Assembly: GCF_022869785.1 (NCBI RefSeq)
Contig: NZ_CP094997.1
Coordinates: forward strand, 6,136,001 to 6,200,000
Source: Dyadobacter chenwenxiniae
GTDB taxonomy: Bacteria; Bacteroidota; Bacteroidia; Cytophagales; Spirosomataceae
DNA length: 64,000 bases
Direction: 5' to 3'
Of this stretch, positions 43,524 to 51,303 are shown piece after piece; the first letter of the stretch is position 1, and each line of letters opens with the position of its first letter. Below the pieces are notes generated by a model that searched no databases, was not told the origin of the DNA, and was given only the letters and a program-made list of their open reading frames with translations. Both the position numbers and the translations under genes were made by a program.

Positions 43524-43964
43524 TTGAGACATCACTATTATCCCTACCTGGCCTCGGAGGATTATCTTTCTTTTACCTTTAAAAGTATATCGGAAAAGCG
43601 TATCATTTGTAAAAAGGCTGAATTCTTACCGATATCTGACGACATATACAACTTTGCTTTTGGCGATTTGGCTGATGAAAATGCGATTGATGATCGTGCG
43701 GTAACTGACAACAAGGATATGAATATGGTTTTAGCAACGATTATTCAGATTCTGCTTGAGTTTCTTGAAACCCATAAGAATAAAGCTGTTTACTTTCAGG
43801 GAAGCACCACTTCTCGAACAAGGATGTATCAAATCATTTTAAGAAGAGAAAAGCCCAATTGGGAAAACAGGTTGATTGTTTATGGTATATTTAATGATGA
43901 GATAATGCCTTATGAAACAGATTTTAGTTTTGATGCGTTTATTGTAAAACAAAAACCTAATTGA
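43524..43964 (+). CDS. Conserved hypothetical protein (DUF6934-like), TTG start
   Basis: A 146-residue protein starting at a TTG. Features are YYPYLASEDYLSFTF, FAFGDLADENAIDDRAVTDNKDMNMVLATI, VYFQGSTTSRTRMYQIILRRE and a polar C-terminus. The YFQGSTxxRTRMYQ stretch is what I remember from the DUF6934 family, but I cannot confirm this. The 4-bp gap to the next small gene suggests the two act together. Confidence 0.7.
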   Translation: MRHHYYPYLASEDYLSFTFKSISEKRIICKKAEFLPISDDIYNFAFGDLADENAIDDRAVTDNKDMNMVLATIIQILLEFLETHKNKAVYFQGSTTSRTRMYQIILRREKPNWENRLIVYGIFNDEIMPYETDFSFDAFIVKQKPN

Positions 43965-43968
43965 TATC

Positions 43969-44139
43969 ATGGAAACAAAAAAGAAACCTTTGTTTGACGG
44001 CCCGAAGGCAACAATTGATCCTAATCTGAAAAGTGGCATGCACAACGATTCACCTTTCATTAAAAGAAAGATGGAGCAAGCCAGAAAGACCCTCGCCGGC
44101 GTGGACCTAAGCATCCTTGGCATTCCCGACAAATTATAA
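43969..44139 (+). CDS. Small basic protein, partner of the DUF6934-like gene
   Basis: A 56-residue open frame 4 bp after the preceding gene. It begins METKKKPLFDGPKATIDPNLK and continues to a C-terminus LAGVDLSILGIPDKL. The LFDGPKATIDPNLK segment looks conserved rather than random. The size and pairing resemble a small regulatory or antitoxin-like module. Function unknown. Confidence 0.6.
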   Translation: METKKKPLFDGPKATIDPNLKSGMHNDSPFIKRKMEQARKTLAGVDLSILGIPDKL

Positions 44140-44190
44140 GTACTTACCAAACGTTCCTCGCTTTTTAGATCAAATCTGTACTTTTGTAGG

Positions 44191-45378
44191 ATGCAAAGTA
44201 CAAGTTCTCCAAGTATCTTCACAACGCAATTCTGGTTACTTGGCCTCAGTTCGTTTCTATTTTCTTCCAGCTTCAACATGCTCATTCCCGAATTGCCGGG
44301 ATATCTTACCAAGATGGGCGGTGCCGAATATAAAGGCGCAATCATCGGTTTATTTACATTAACAGCCGGACTTTCCCGTCCATTCAGTGGCCGCTTAACC
44401 GACCGAATTGGTCGTGTTCCCGTTATGGCATTCGGCTCGATCGTCTGCTTTGCCTGCGGATTTTTGTATCCAATATTTACGACGGTGATGCCGTTTTTGC
44501 TGCTGAGATTGGTTCATGGCTTTTCTACGGGCTTCAAACCAACCGGGACCTCAGCTTACGTCGCCGACATTGTTCCTGCCAACAGGCGCGGAGAGGCGAT
44601 GGGCGTGCATGGGATGTGTATGGGCGTCGGTTCTGCATTCGGGCCAGCGGTGGGGAGCATGATTAGCGAGGCGTTTTCCCTGAATGCATTGTTTTACACT
44701 TCTTCGCTGTTTGCGTTTCTGTCCATTGCGATCTTGTTGAATATGAAGGAAACGCTTGTTAAGAAAGAGCGTCTTTCGCTGAAAGCATTTCAAATTACCA
44801 GAAGAGATATTTTTGAGCCTGCTGTTTTTAGTCCGGCGCTTGTAACATTTCTTTGCTATTTTGGATACGGTGCTGTGGCGACGGTTACGCCGGATTTTAG
44901 CGGCTATCTGGGATTACAAAACCGCGGTTTCTACTTCATGTTTTTCACTATTTTCTCGATTTTGATCAGGCTTTTTGCCGGAAAGATTTCGGACAGGCAC
45001 GGCCGGATTCCCGTGACTATTGCAGGCTGCATTGTGCTCATTATTGCGATGATCATAACAGGTTATGCGGATTCTGTCCCGATGTTTTTTGTCGGCGCTG
45101 CATTTTTTGGCATGTCGATGGGAATTCTTTCGCCGGTGCTTTCAGCTTGGACGGTGGATTTGAGCCGGGATGACAACCGGGGGCGTTCCATTGCTACGAT
45201 GTTCATTTCTTTGGAAGCGGGCATTGGATTAGGAGCCTTTTTGTCGGCTGAGCTTTTTGCAAATCAGCGTGGGAATTTGCCGCTGGTTTTCTTCGTCATG
45301 GCCGGCTTTGCATTGGCCGCATTAATTTATACAGTCTTGATTTATCAATTTAAAAAACGCCGCGCCCGTGTTATTTGA
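44191..45378 (+). CDS. Major facilitator superfamily transporter
   Basis: A 395-residue permease with 12 predicted helices. The GRLTDRIGRVPVM segment between helices 2 and 3 carries the family motif G-x3-D-R-x-G-R, repeated in the second half as AGKISDRHGRIPV. The profile is that of drug or sugar efflux MFS proteins. The end overlaps the start of yigZ by 11 bp, indicating coupled translation. Confidence 0.87.
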   Translation: MQSTSSPSIFTTQFWLLGLSSFLFSSSFNMLIPELPGYLTKMGGAEYKGAIIGLFTLTAGLSRPFSGRLTDRIGRVPVMAFGSIVCFACGFLYPIFTTVMPFLLLRLVHGFSTGFKPTGTSAYVADIVPANRRGEAMGVHGMCMGVGSAFGPAVGSMISEAFSLNALFYTSSLFAFLSIAILLNMKETLVKKERLSLKAFQITRRDIFEPAVFSPALVTFLCYFGYGAVATVTPDFSGYLGLQNRGFYFMFFTIFSILIRLFAGKISDRHGRIPVTIAGCIVLIIAMIITGYADSVPMFFVGAAFFGMSMGILSPVLSAWTVDLSRDDNRGRSIATMFISLEAGIGLGAFLSAELFANQRGNLPLVFFVMAGFALAALIYTVLIYQFKKRRARVI

Positions 45379-45982
45379 CGATAGTTACCAGACCGTCACC
45401 GGGCCAGCAGAAGGTTTTTTCAAAGACAAAGGCAGCAAATTTCTGGCATACAGTTTCCCAATTGAGGGCGAAACAGATGCAAAAGCCCATTTAGCAGCAT
45501 TGCGAGAGCTGCATCCGAAAGCCGTGCATCATTGCTATGCTTACAGACTGGGCGCGGATCGCATGAGTTACCGCATGAGCGATGACGGCGAGCCGTCGGG
45601 AACCGCTGGCAGGCCGATCCTTAACACATTGTATTCCCGAAACGTGACAAATCTGCTGGTCGTTGTGGTGCGTTATTTCGGTGGAACATTACTTGGTGTT
45701 CCGGGCTTGATCAATGCTTATAAGTTGGCGACAGAGGATGCTTTAAGCCATTCGGAAATTGTTATCCGGCATTTTTACAATTTATATCAACTCAACTTTT
45801 CGTATCCGCAAATGAATGATGTCATGCGGATTGTGAAGGAGATGGAACTGCCTGTTAGAGAGCAGGTTTTTGAAATGGAATGTCGATTGGTTGCGGAAGT
45901 TCGTGTGGCGAGCACGGAGAGGTTTATCGCGCGTTGCGAGCAGATTGAGGGACTTACTCATTCGCTTTTAACATCCGGATAA
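45368..45982 (+). CDS. yigZ: YigZ/IMPACT family protein (GTG start)
   Basis: A 204-residue protein with the UPF0029/IMPACT fold: FKDKGSKFLAYSFP, HHCYAYRLGADRMSYRMSDDGEPSGTAGRPIL (signature) and VVRYFGGTLLGVPGLINAY. It begins with GTG inside the 3' end of the MFS gene. Its biochemical role is not well defined. Confidence 0.92.
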   Translation: MLFDDSYQTVTGPAEGFFKDKGSKFLAYSFPIEGETDAKAHLAALRELHPKAVHHCYAYRLGADRMSYRMSDDGEPSGTAGRPILNTLYSRNVTNLLVVVVRYFGGTLLGVPGLINAYKLATEDALSHSEIVIRHFYNLYQLNFSYPQMNDVMRIVKEMELPVREQVFEMECRLVAEVRVASTERFIARCEQIEGLTHSLLTSG

Positions 45983-46118
45983 AGTCATCGTCATACTCCT
46001 TTATTGCTTTCAGCAATTCCTGCAACTCCTTTTCTTCCGGCGTTCCTTTTTTTGCGCCAAAGATTTCGTCCGCCCGTTCCGAGGCTTTTTCGTATTCACT
46101 TTCGTTGTTGATTTTCAT
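45954..46118 (-). CDS. Orphan HigA-type N-domain small protein
   Basis: A 54-residue protein, MKINNESEYEKASERADEIF at the start, GAKKGTPEEKELQELL in the middle, ending FIRMLKANE. This pattern (E-Y-E-K-A then GTPE then ELxxLLxAIxEY) is what precedes the helix-turn-helix in HigA-type antitoxins, but here no DNA-binding domain follows. There is no toxin gene next to it. It overlaps the 3' end of yigZ by 29 bp on the opposite strand. It may be a decayed antitoxin or a stand-alone inhibitor. Confidence 0.6.
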   Translation of the reverse strand: MKINNESEYEKASERADEIFGAKKGTPEEKELQELLKAIKEYDDDFIRMLKANE

Positions 46119-46330
46119 GATCTGGTTTTTTTAATGTGGATTTGACGCCGGATGGCAGCAAATTTTTGCTAAAATAACAAAGAACACGCAGGCAACATTA
46201 CTTATTATCTATTTTAGCAGCCCGTCCGCGCAAGCCGCAATGTTGTAGGGAAACTTTGCAACTCTGGGCGAGTTTTTCGGGTTATCCAATAACCAGTTTT
46301 ACTGAACTTATCGCAAACGAAAATATCATT

Positions 46331-49183
46331 TTGGAACATTTGAATGCTACTGAGCTTGAAGGCCAGGATTTGATTGAAGTGGAAGGTGCGCGCGAGCATA
46401 ACCTTAAAAACATTGATGTTAACATTCCGCGCAACAAGCTTGTCGTGGTCACAGGCATCAGCGGGAGCGGGAAATCTTCATTGGCTTTCGACACGATTTA
46501 CGCAGAAGGTCAGCGCCGTTATATGGAGAGTTTTTCTTCCTATGCACGTGGTTTTATTGGTGAAATGGAGCGGCCGGACGTGGACAAGATCAGCGGTTTG
46601 TCGCCCGTTATCAGCATTGAACAAAAAACCACCTCCCGGAATCCGCGCTCGACGGTTGGGACAGTTACCGAAATTTATGACTTTCTGAGGTTGCTTTACG
46701 CCCGCGCTGGTGAGGCATTTTCCTATGTCACGGGCCGGAAAATGGTCAAGCAATCGCAGGATCAGATCATTAATCAATTATTTACACAGTTTTTAGGACA
46801 GAAAATTATTTTACTCGCGCCTGCTGTGAAAGGCCGGAAGGGACATTACAGAGAGCTTTTTGTTCAAATCGCACGACTTGGTTATAATAAGGTTCGTGTC
46901 GATGGCGAAGTTCAGGAGATTGTAGCGAAAATGCAGCTGGATCGTTATAAAGTCCATGACATTGAGATCGTTATCGATCGTGTTGTTCCAAAAAAGGAAT
47001 CGGAAGATCCGCAGTCGCGATATCGGTTGAGCCAGTCCGTTGCGACGGCAATAAAGCAAGGGAAAGGCGCATTAATGGTTTTGGATGAAAAAGGAGAAAC
47101 TTACTATTTTTCTCAAAACCTGATGGATCCGGAATCGGGCATAAGTTACGATGACCCTGCGCCTAATGCATTCTCTTTCAACTCACCTTACGGCTGGTGT
47201 CCGACTTGTCAGGGTTTGGGAATGATTGAAGAAATCACGGAAGAGTCCATTATGCCGGACAAATCATTAAGCATTACCAAAGGCGGCATTGCGCCGATGG
47301 GCGAATATCGGGAAGCGTGGATTTTCAAGCAATTGGAGGCTTTGTTAAAACCTTTTAAAGTTACCCTCGCCACGCCCTTGGATAAATTCCCTGATGAAGC
47401 GATGAAACTTGTGCTTTACGGAAGTGAAGACGCCGTTCCTGTTCCTTCCAAAAAATATCCTGGAACGGAGTGGGAAACCAAATTTGACGGAATTATTAAC
47501 TTTCTGAAACGTCAGCAAGAGAGCGGAAACGATAAAATTCAGGATTGGTTGAAGGATTTTATGACCATTCAAACCTGTCCGGAATGTGACGGCAAGCGAC
47601 TGCGGAAGGAATCCCTGCATTTCAGGATTGATAAAAAAGACATTGCGGATCTGTCCAACAGCGACATTCGCGTGCTGGCCGATTGGCTTGTGAATCTGGA
47701 AGATAGATTGGAGGAAAAACAGCGTGTCATTGGTCACGAAGTTTTAAAAGAAATACGAAAAAGAGTTGGGTTCTTACTTGATGTGGGTCTCGATTATCTA
47801 ACATTGAATCGCGCATTAAGGACGCTTTCAGGTGGAGAAGCGCAGCGCATCAGGCTCGCAACGCAGATCGGAACGCAGCTTACCGGTGTGCTTTACATTA
47901 TGGATGAGCCTAGCATTGGTTTGCATCAGCGTGATAATGTGCGGCTTATCAATTCTTTGAAGAGTTTGCGCGATCTTGGGAATACAGTTTTGGTTGTGGA
48001 GCATGATAAGGATATGATGCTTGCTTCGGACTATATTTTAGACATTGGTCCGGGAGCCGGACGTCATGGTGGCAATGTTGTAGGAGCCGGAACGCCGGAA
48101 GTTTTTCTCCAAAATGGCTCATTAACTGCGGAATATTTGAGTGGCAGAACCGCCATTGATGTGCCTAAGAAGCGCAGAAAGGGAACGGGCAAAACCATTT
48201 CAATCAAAGGCTGCACAGGTCACAATCTCAAAAATGTAAACATGACGTTTCCGCTGGGGACGATGGTTTGCGTTACCGGTGTTAGTGGGAGCGGGAAGTC
48301 GTCGCTGATCCACGAAACGCTCTTTCCGTTATTGAATCAATTCTTTTATAAGTCGAGAAGAGAACCGCTGCCGTACAAATCAGTCGAGGGTTTAGAAAAT
48401 ATTGATAAGGTTATTGAAGTGGACCAATCACCTATTGGGCGGACACCGCGCTCAAATCCAGCGACGTACACGAACTTATTTACAGACATTAGGGCACTTT
48501 TTGCAGAATTACCCGAAGCGAAGATTCGAGGTTACAAGCCTGGCCGTTTCTCATTTAATGTAAAAGGCGGTCGTTGCGAGGATTGCGAAGGCGCGGGAAT
48601 GAAGAAGATTGAGATGGATTTCCTGCCGGATGTGCACATCAATTGTGAAACCTGCAAAGGCAAGCGCTTTAACCGGGAAACATTGGAAGTGCGTTTTAAA
48701 GGGAAATCGGTTGCGGATATTCTGGACATGACAGTGGAATCTGCATTGGAATTCTTTGAAAACCAACCCAGGATTTTGCGCAAAGTGCAGACATTGAATG
48801 ATGTGGGCTTGGGTTACATTACATTAGGTCAACATGCCACGACACTTTCAGGAGGCGAGGCGCAGCGCGTTAAGCTTTCCGAGGAACTTTCGAAACGCGA
48901 CACCGGCAAGACGTTATACATTCTGGATGAGCCGACAACGGGTTTGCATTTCCAGGATATCAAGCATTTACTGAATGTCTTGAACAAATTGGTTGAAAAA
49001 GGCAATACAGTCCTCATTATCGAGCATAATCTGGACGTAATTAAAGTTGCAGATTACGTCATTGACGTGGGCCCTGAAGGCGGCGCGCAAGGTGGTCGGA
49101 TCATTGCCGAGGGAACGCCTGAGAAAGTCTCGAAGGTTAAGGGAAGTTACACGGGACATTTTTTGAAGGAAGAGTTGAAATAG
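46331..49183 (+). CDS. uvrA: UvrABC excision nuclease subunit A (non-ATG start)
   Basis: A damage-recognition ATPase of about 950 residues. Walker A VVTGISGSGKSS and CVTGVSGSGKSSL, two LSGGEAQR signatures, and zinc modules CPTCQGLGM, CPECDGKR, CEDCEGAGMKK and CETCKGKRF are all present. No in-frame ATG precedes the Walker A region, so the gene must start at a TTG at 46331 or 46340, or an upstream alternative. The open frame to 46256 adds only unrelated residues. It acts with UvrB and UvrC, which are not in this window. Confidence 0.93.
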   Translation: MEHLNATELEGQDLIEVEGAREHNLKNIDVNIPRNKLVVVTGISGSGKSSLAFDTIYAEGQRRYMESFSSYARGFIGEMERPDVDKISGLSPVISIEQKTTSRNPRSTVGTVTEIYDFLRLLYARAGEAFSYVTGRKMVKQSQDQIINQLFTQFLGQKIILLAPAVKGRKGHYRELFVQIARLGYNKVRVDGEVQEIVAKMQLDRYKVHDIEIVIDRVVPKKESEDPQSRYRLSQSVATAIKQGKGALMVLDEKGETYYFSQNLMDPESGISYDDPAPNAFSFNSPYGWCPTCQGLGMIEEITEESIMPDKSLSITKGGIAPMGEYREAWIFKQLEALLKPFKVTLATPLDKFPDEAMKLVLYGSEDAVPVPSKKYPGTEWETKFDGIINFLKRQQESGNDKIQDWLKDFMTIQTCPECDGKRLRKESLHFRIDKKDIADLSNSDIRVLADWLVNLEDRLEEKQRVIGHEVLKEIRKRVGFLLDVGLDYLTLNRALRTLSGGEAQRIRLATQIGTQLTGVLYIMDEPSIGLHQRDNVRLINSLKSLRDLGNTVLVVEHDKDMMLASDYILDIGPGAGRHGGNVVGAGTPEVFLQNGSLTAEYLSGRTAIDVPKKRRKGTGKTISIKGCTGHNLKNVNMTFPLGTMVCVTGVSGSGKSSLIHETLFPLLNQFFYKSRREPLPYKSVEGLENIDKVIEVDQSPIGRTPRSNPATYTNLFTDIRALFAELPEAKIRGYKPGRFSFNVKGGRCEDCEGAGMKKIEMDFLPDVHINCETCKGKRFNRETLEVRFKGKSVADILDMTVESALEFFENQPRILRKVQTLNDVGLGYITLGQHATTLSGGEAQRVKLSEELSKRDTGKTLYILDEPTTGLHFQDIKHLLNVLNKLVEKGNTVLIIEHNLDVIKVADYVIDVGPEGGAQGGRIIAEGTPEKVSKVKGSYTGHFLKEELK

Positions 49184-49192
49184 CCTTTCCTT

Positions 49193-49927
49193 CTACATCC
49201 ATTTGCTCAAAAACTGATTAAAACCATCCTTATGCTGGTCGCTGACGGGAATCGTCATGCTGCCGATTTGGATGGTATTTTTTGTTACAGCGCTGATTTT
49301 ATCCAGATTCACGATAAACGAGCGGTGAACGCGCATGAATTTTGAAACCGGAAGTTTTTCTTCCAAAGCCTTTAAACTCGTTAGTGAAAGAATGGGTTTA
49401 GCATCCGTTTTTAAATGCACTTTCACATAATCTTTCAGTCCTTCCATGTAAAGAATATCATCGTACGCAATTCTTACGAGCTGATATTCAACTTTTAAAA
49501 ATAAATAACCTTCCTTTTGTTCAGGCACATTGGCTGCTGATGCTTTGATAACCAGTTCATTATAAGCCTGTGCTTTGGAAGCGGCTCGGAGGAATTCTTC
49601 GTAATTAAAGGGTTTTAGGAGATAGTCAAGTGCGTCCACGCGGAACCCATCCAGCGCATATTGGTTAAATGCTGTTGTAAAAATAATCCTCGGTGCACGC
49701 ATGTCCGACTTGTCAATCACACGGGCGAGTTCAATGCCAGTTAGATCGGGCATTTGAATATCTAAAAAAATGACATCGATCTGTTTCGTGTGGAGGGCTT
49801 GTAATGCTTCCACCGCGCTTGAATATCGGCCTGCAAGGGACAGAAACGGTGTTTTTTCAATAAATGTGCAAACAAGTCCCAATGCCAATGGTTCATCGTC
49901 TACTGCGATGCATTCTAATACGCTCAT
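49193..49927 (-). CDS. LytTR family response regulator
   Basis: A 244-residue response regulator. The receiver domain has Asp10-Asp11 in AVDDEP, the phosphorylated Asp56 in IFLDIQMP, and the Lys of LLKPFN. The LytTR DNA-binding domain follows from about residue 140 (YLFLKVEYQLVRIAYDDILYMEGLKDYVKVHL) to FMRVHRSFIVNLDKI. It overlaps the histidine kinase stop codon by 4 bp and is the output of that kinase. Confidence 0.94.
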   Translation of the reverse strand: MSVLECIAVDDEPLALGLVCTFIEKTPFLSLAGRYSSAVEALQALHTKQIDVIFLDIQMPDLTGIELARVIDKSDMRAPRIIFTTAFNQYALDGFRVDALDYLLKPFNYEEFLRAASKAQAYNELVIKASAANVPEQKEGYLFLKVEYQLVRIAYDDILYMEGLKDYVKVHLKTDAKPILSLTSLKALEEKLPVSKFMRVHRSFIVNLDKISAVTKNTIQIGSMTIPVSDQHKDGFNQFLSKWM

Positions 49928-50997
49928 GCAGTTTCTAATTCCAAATGAACTTCAAATTCTTTCTCTTCTTTGTTCTCGTTCACTTCCAGCTGATATTTTC
50001 CTGGATATAAAAGGTCGAGCCGACGCTGCGTGTTTACCAGTCCTATGCCATTGCTTTCATCCAAAATCGCCCTTTTATCAGTAAACAATGTGTTTTTTAC
50101 CTCAACAAAAATTTTATTCTTGTCTTGTCTGATCTGAATGTCAATCCGGCTGGGTTGCACTGCGCTGACACCGTGTTTAAACGCATTTTCTATAAAAGGC
50201 AAAAACAGCATCGGCGCAATGGACACGTCGTGCAACGGGCTTGGCGGATCGAGGTGAACGGTTACTTTATCGGTAAGCCGTAATTGCATTAATTGAATAT
50301 AATCCTGAGCAAAAGCAATTTCCTGACTTAGCAGAACCGTGCCGTGTTGCGTTTCATAAAGTACGTAACGCATCATGCGAGAAAGCTTGTGCAACGCCTC
50401 TCTGGCCGCCTCTACATCAATGACTGTCAGTGCATATATGTTATTTAATGTATTAAAAAAGAAGTGCGGATTGATCTGCGCTTTTAAAAACGACAACTCG
50501 GAATTGATCTTTTCCTTTTCCAGATTCTCCCTGTATTGCTTATCCCGCTGCACATCTTTCACCGCAGCCACACTGGTGCTGATCCCGATTATCAGCAATG
50601 CAGTCATGAGTGAGAAATAATCCAGTCTGTCCTGCGGCTTTTTGTCTCCGTTTGCTTCACGGGCAGTTTTGAATGCGCGATCCATTTGTTCACCATGATT
50701 AATGGCAATTTTGACCTGCTCAATGACCACAGCCAGCATAATGACAGATACCAGATTGAGCAATATAAAGCGGCTGTAACGATTCTTCGCAAGGAATTTT
50801 GGAAACCAAAAGTAGTAATTAAGGTAGAAAATGCCGATTAGCAAAGTAAAAAGGACGGCTTGTTTAACCCAAAACGTAACCGGAAACTGAATCTGCCAGC
50901 TAAGCGGCTGCCACATTAGGAACAGAGCCAGGAAGGTCCATCCCAGAAGATGCAGAAAGAATGGAGGATATTTTCGTGCGGTACTAGCGTCCATCAT
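49924..50997 (-). CDS. LytS-like sensor histidine kinase
   Basis: A sensor kinase of about 357 residues with four predicted transmembrane helices (LHLLGWTFLALFL, TFWVKQAVLFTLLIGIFYL, FILLNLVSVIMLAVV, LMTALLIIGISTSVA), a coiled linker, and a His_kinase domain with LKAQINPHFFFNTLNNIYAL (phospho-acceptor His) and an ATP-binding LFLPFIENAFKHG plus GIGLVNTQRRLDLLYPG. I chose the start at MMDAS (50997); the frame opens at 51060. It is operon-linked with the regulator downstream. Confidence 0.9.
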   Translation of the reverse strand: MMDASTARKYPPFFLHLLGWTFLALFLMWQPLSWQIQFPVTFWVKQAVLFTLLIGIFYLNYYFWFPKFLAKNRYSRFILLNLVSVIMLAVVIEQVKIAINHGEQMDRAFKTAREANGDKKPQDRLDYFSLMTALLIIGISTSVAAVKDVQRDKQYRENLEKEKINSELSFLKAQINPHFFFNTLNNIYALTVIDVEAAREALHKLSRMMRYVLYETQHGTVLLSQEIAFAQDYIQLMQLRLTDKVTVHLDPPSPLHDVSIAPMLFLPFIENAFKHGVSAVQPSRIDIQIRQDKNKIFVEVKNTLFTDKRAILDESNGIGLVNTQRRLDLLYPGKYQLEVNENKEEKEFEVHLELETA

Positions 50998-51303
50998 GTA
51001 TTCATTAGGTGAGTGCAGCAAACGTAGCTTGCAATTACAATCATAAGGGGAATATTTCAAAGTGCCTACTCCAATCGATTAACACCCAGCAAATACCGAC
51101 TGATGAGCGCCAATTATCTATAAAGCAACCTGGGCGTCGCATTTGGCCATTGTGTACTATTCCAAGAATGATCGTAGGGGACTTATCGGCTAAAAGCAGG
51201 TTTTGATCGGTGGAAGTGTCCTCTCCATCTATTGCCCGGATTATTGTGGAATTAAGGTATTTACTTTGAAATTGAAATCGAACAAATTTTTTGCAATACA
51301 ACC

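Noticed and set aside
46256..46330. UvrA starting at 46256
   Set aside because: The first 25 residues have no counterpart in the family; the TTG at 46331 or 46340 is nearer to the conserved N-terminus.
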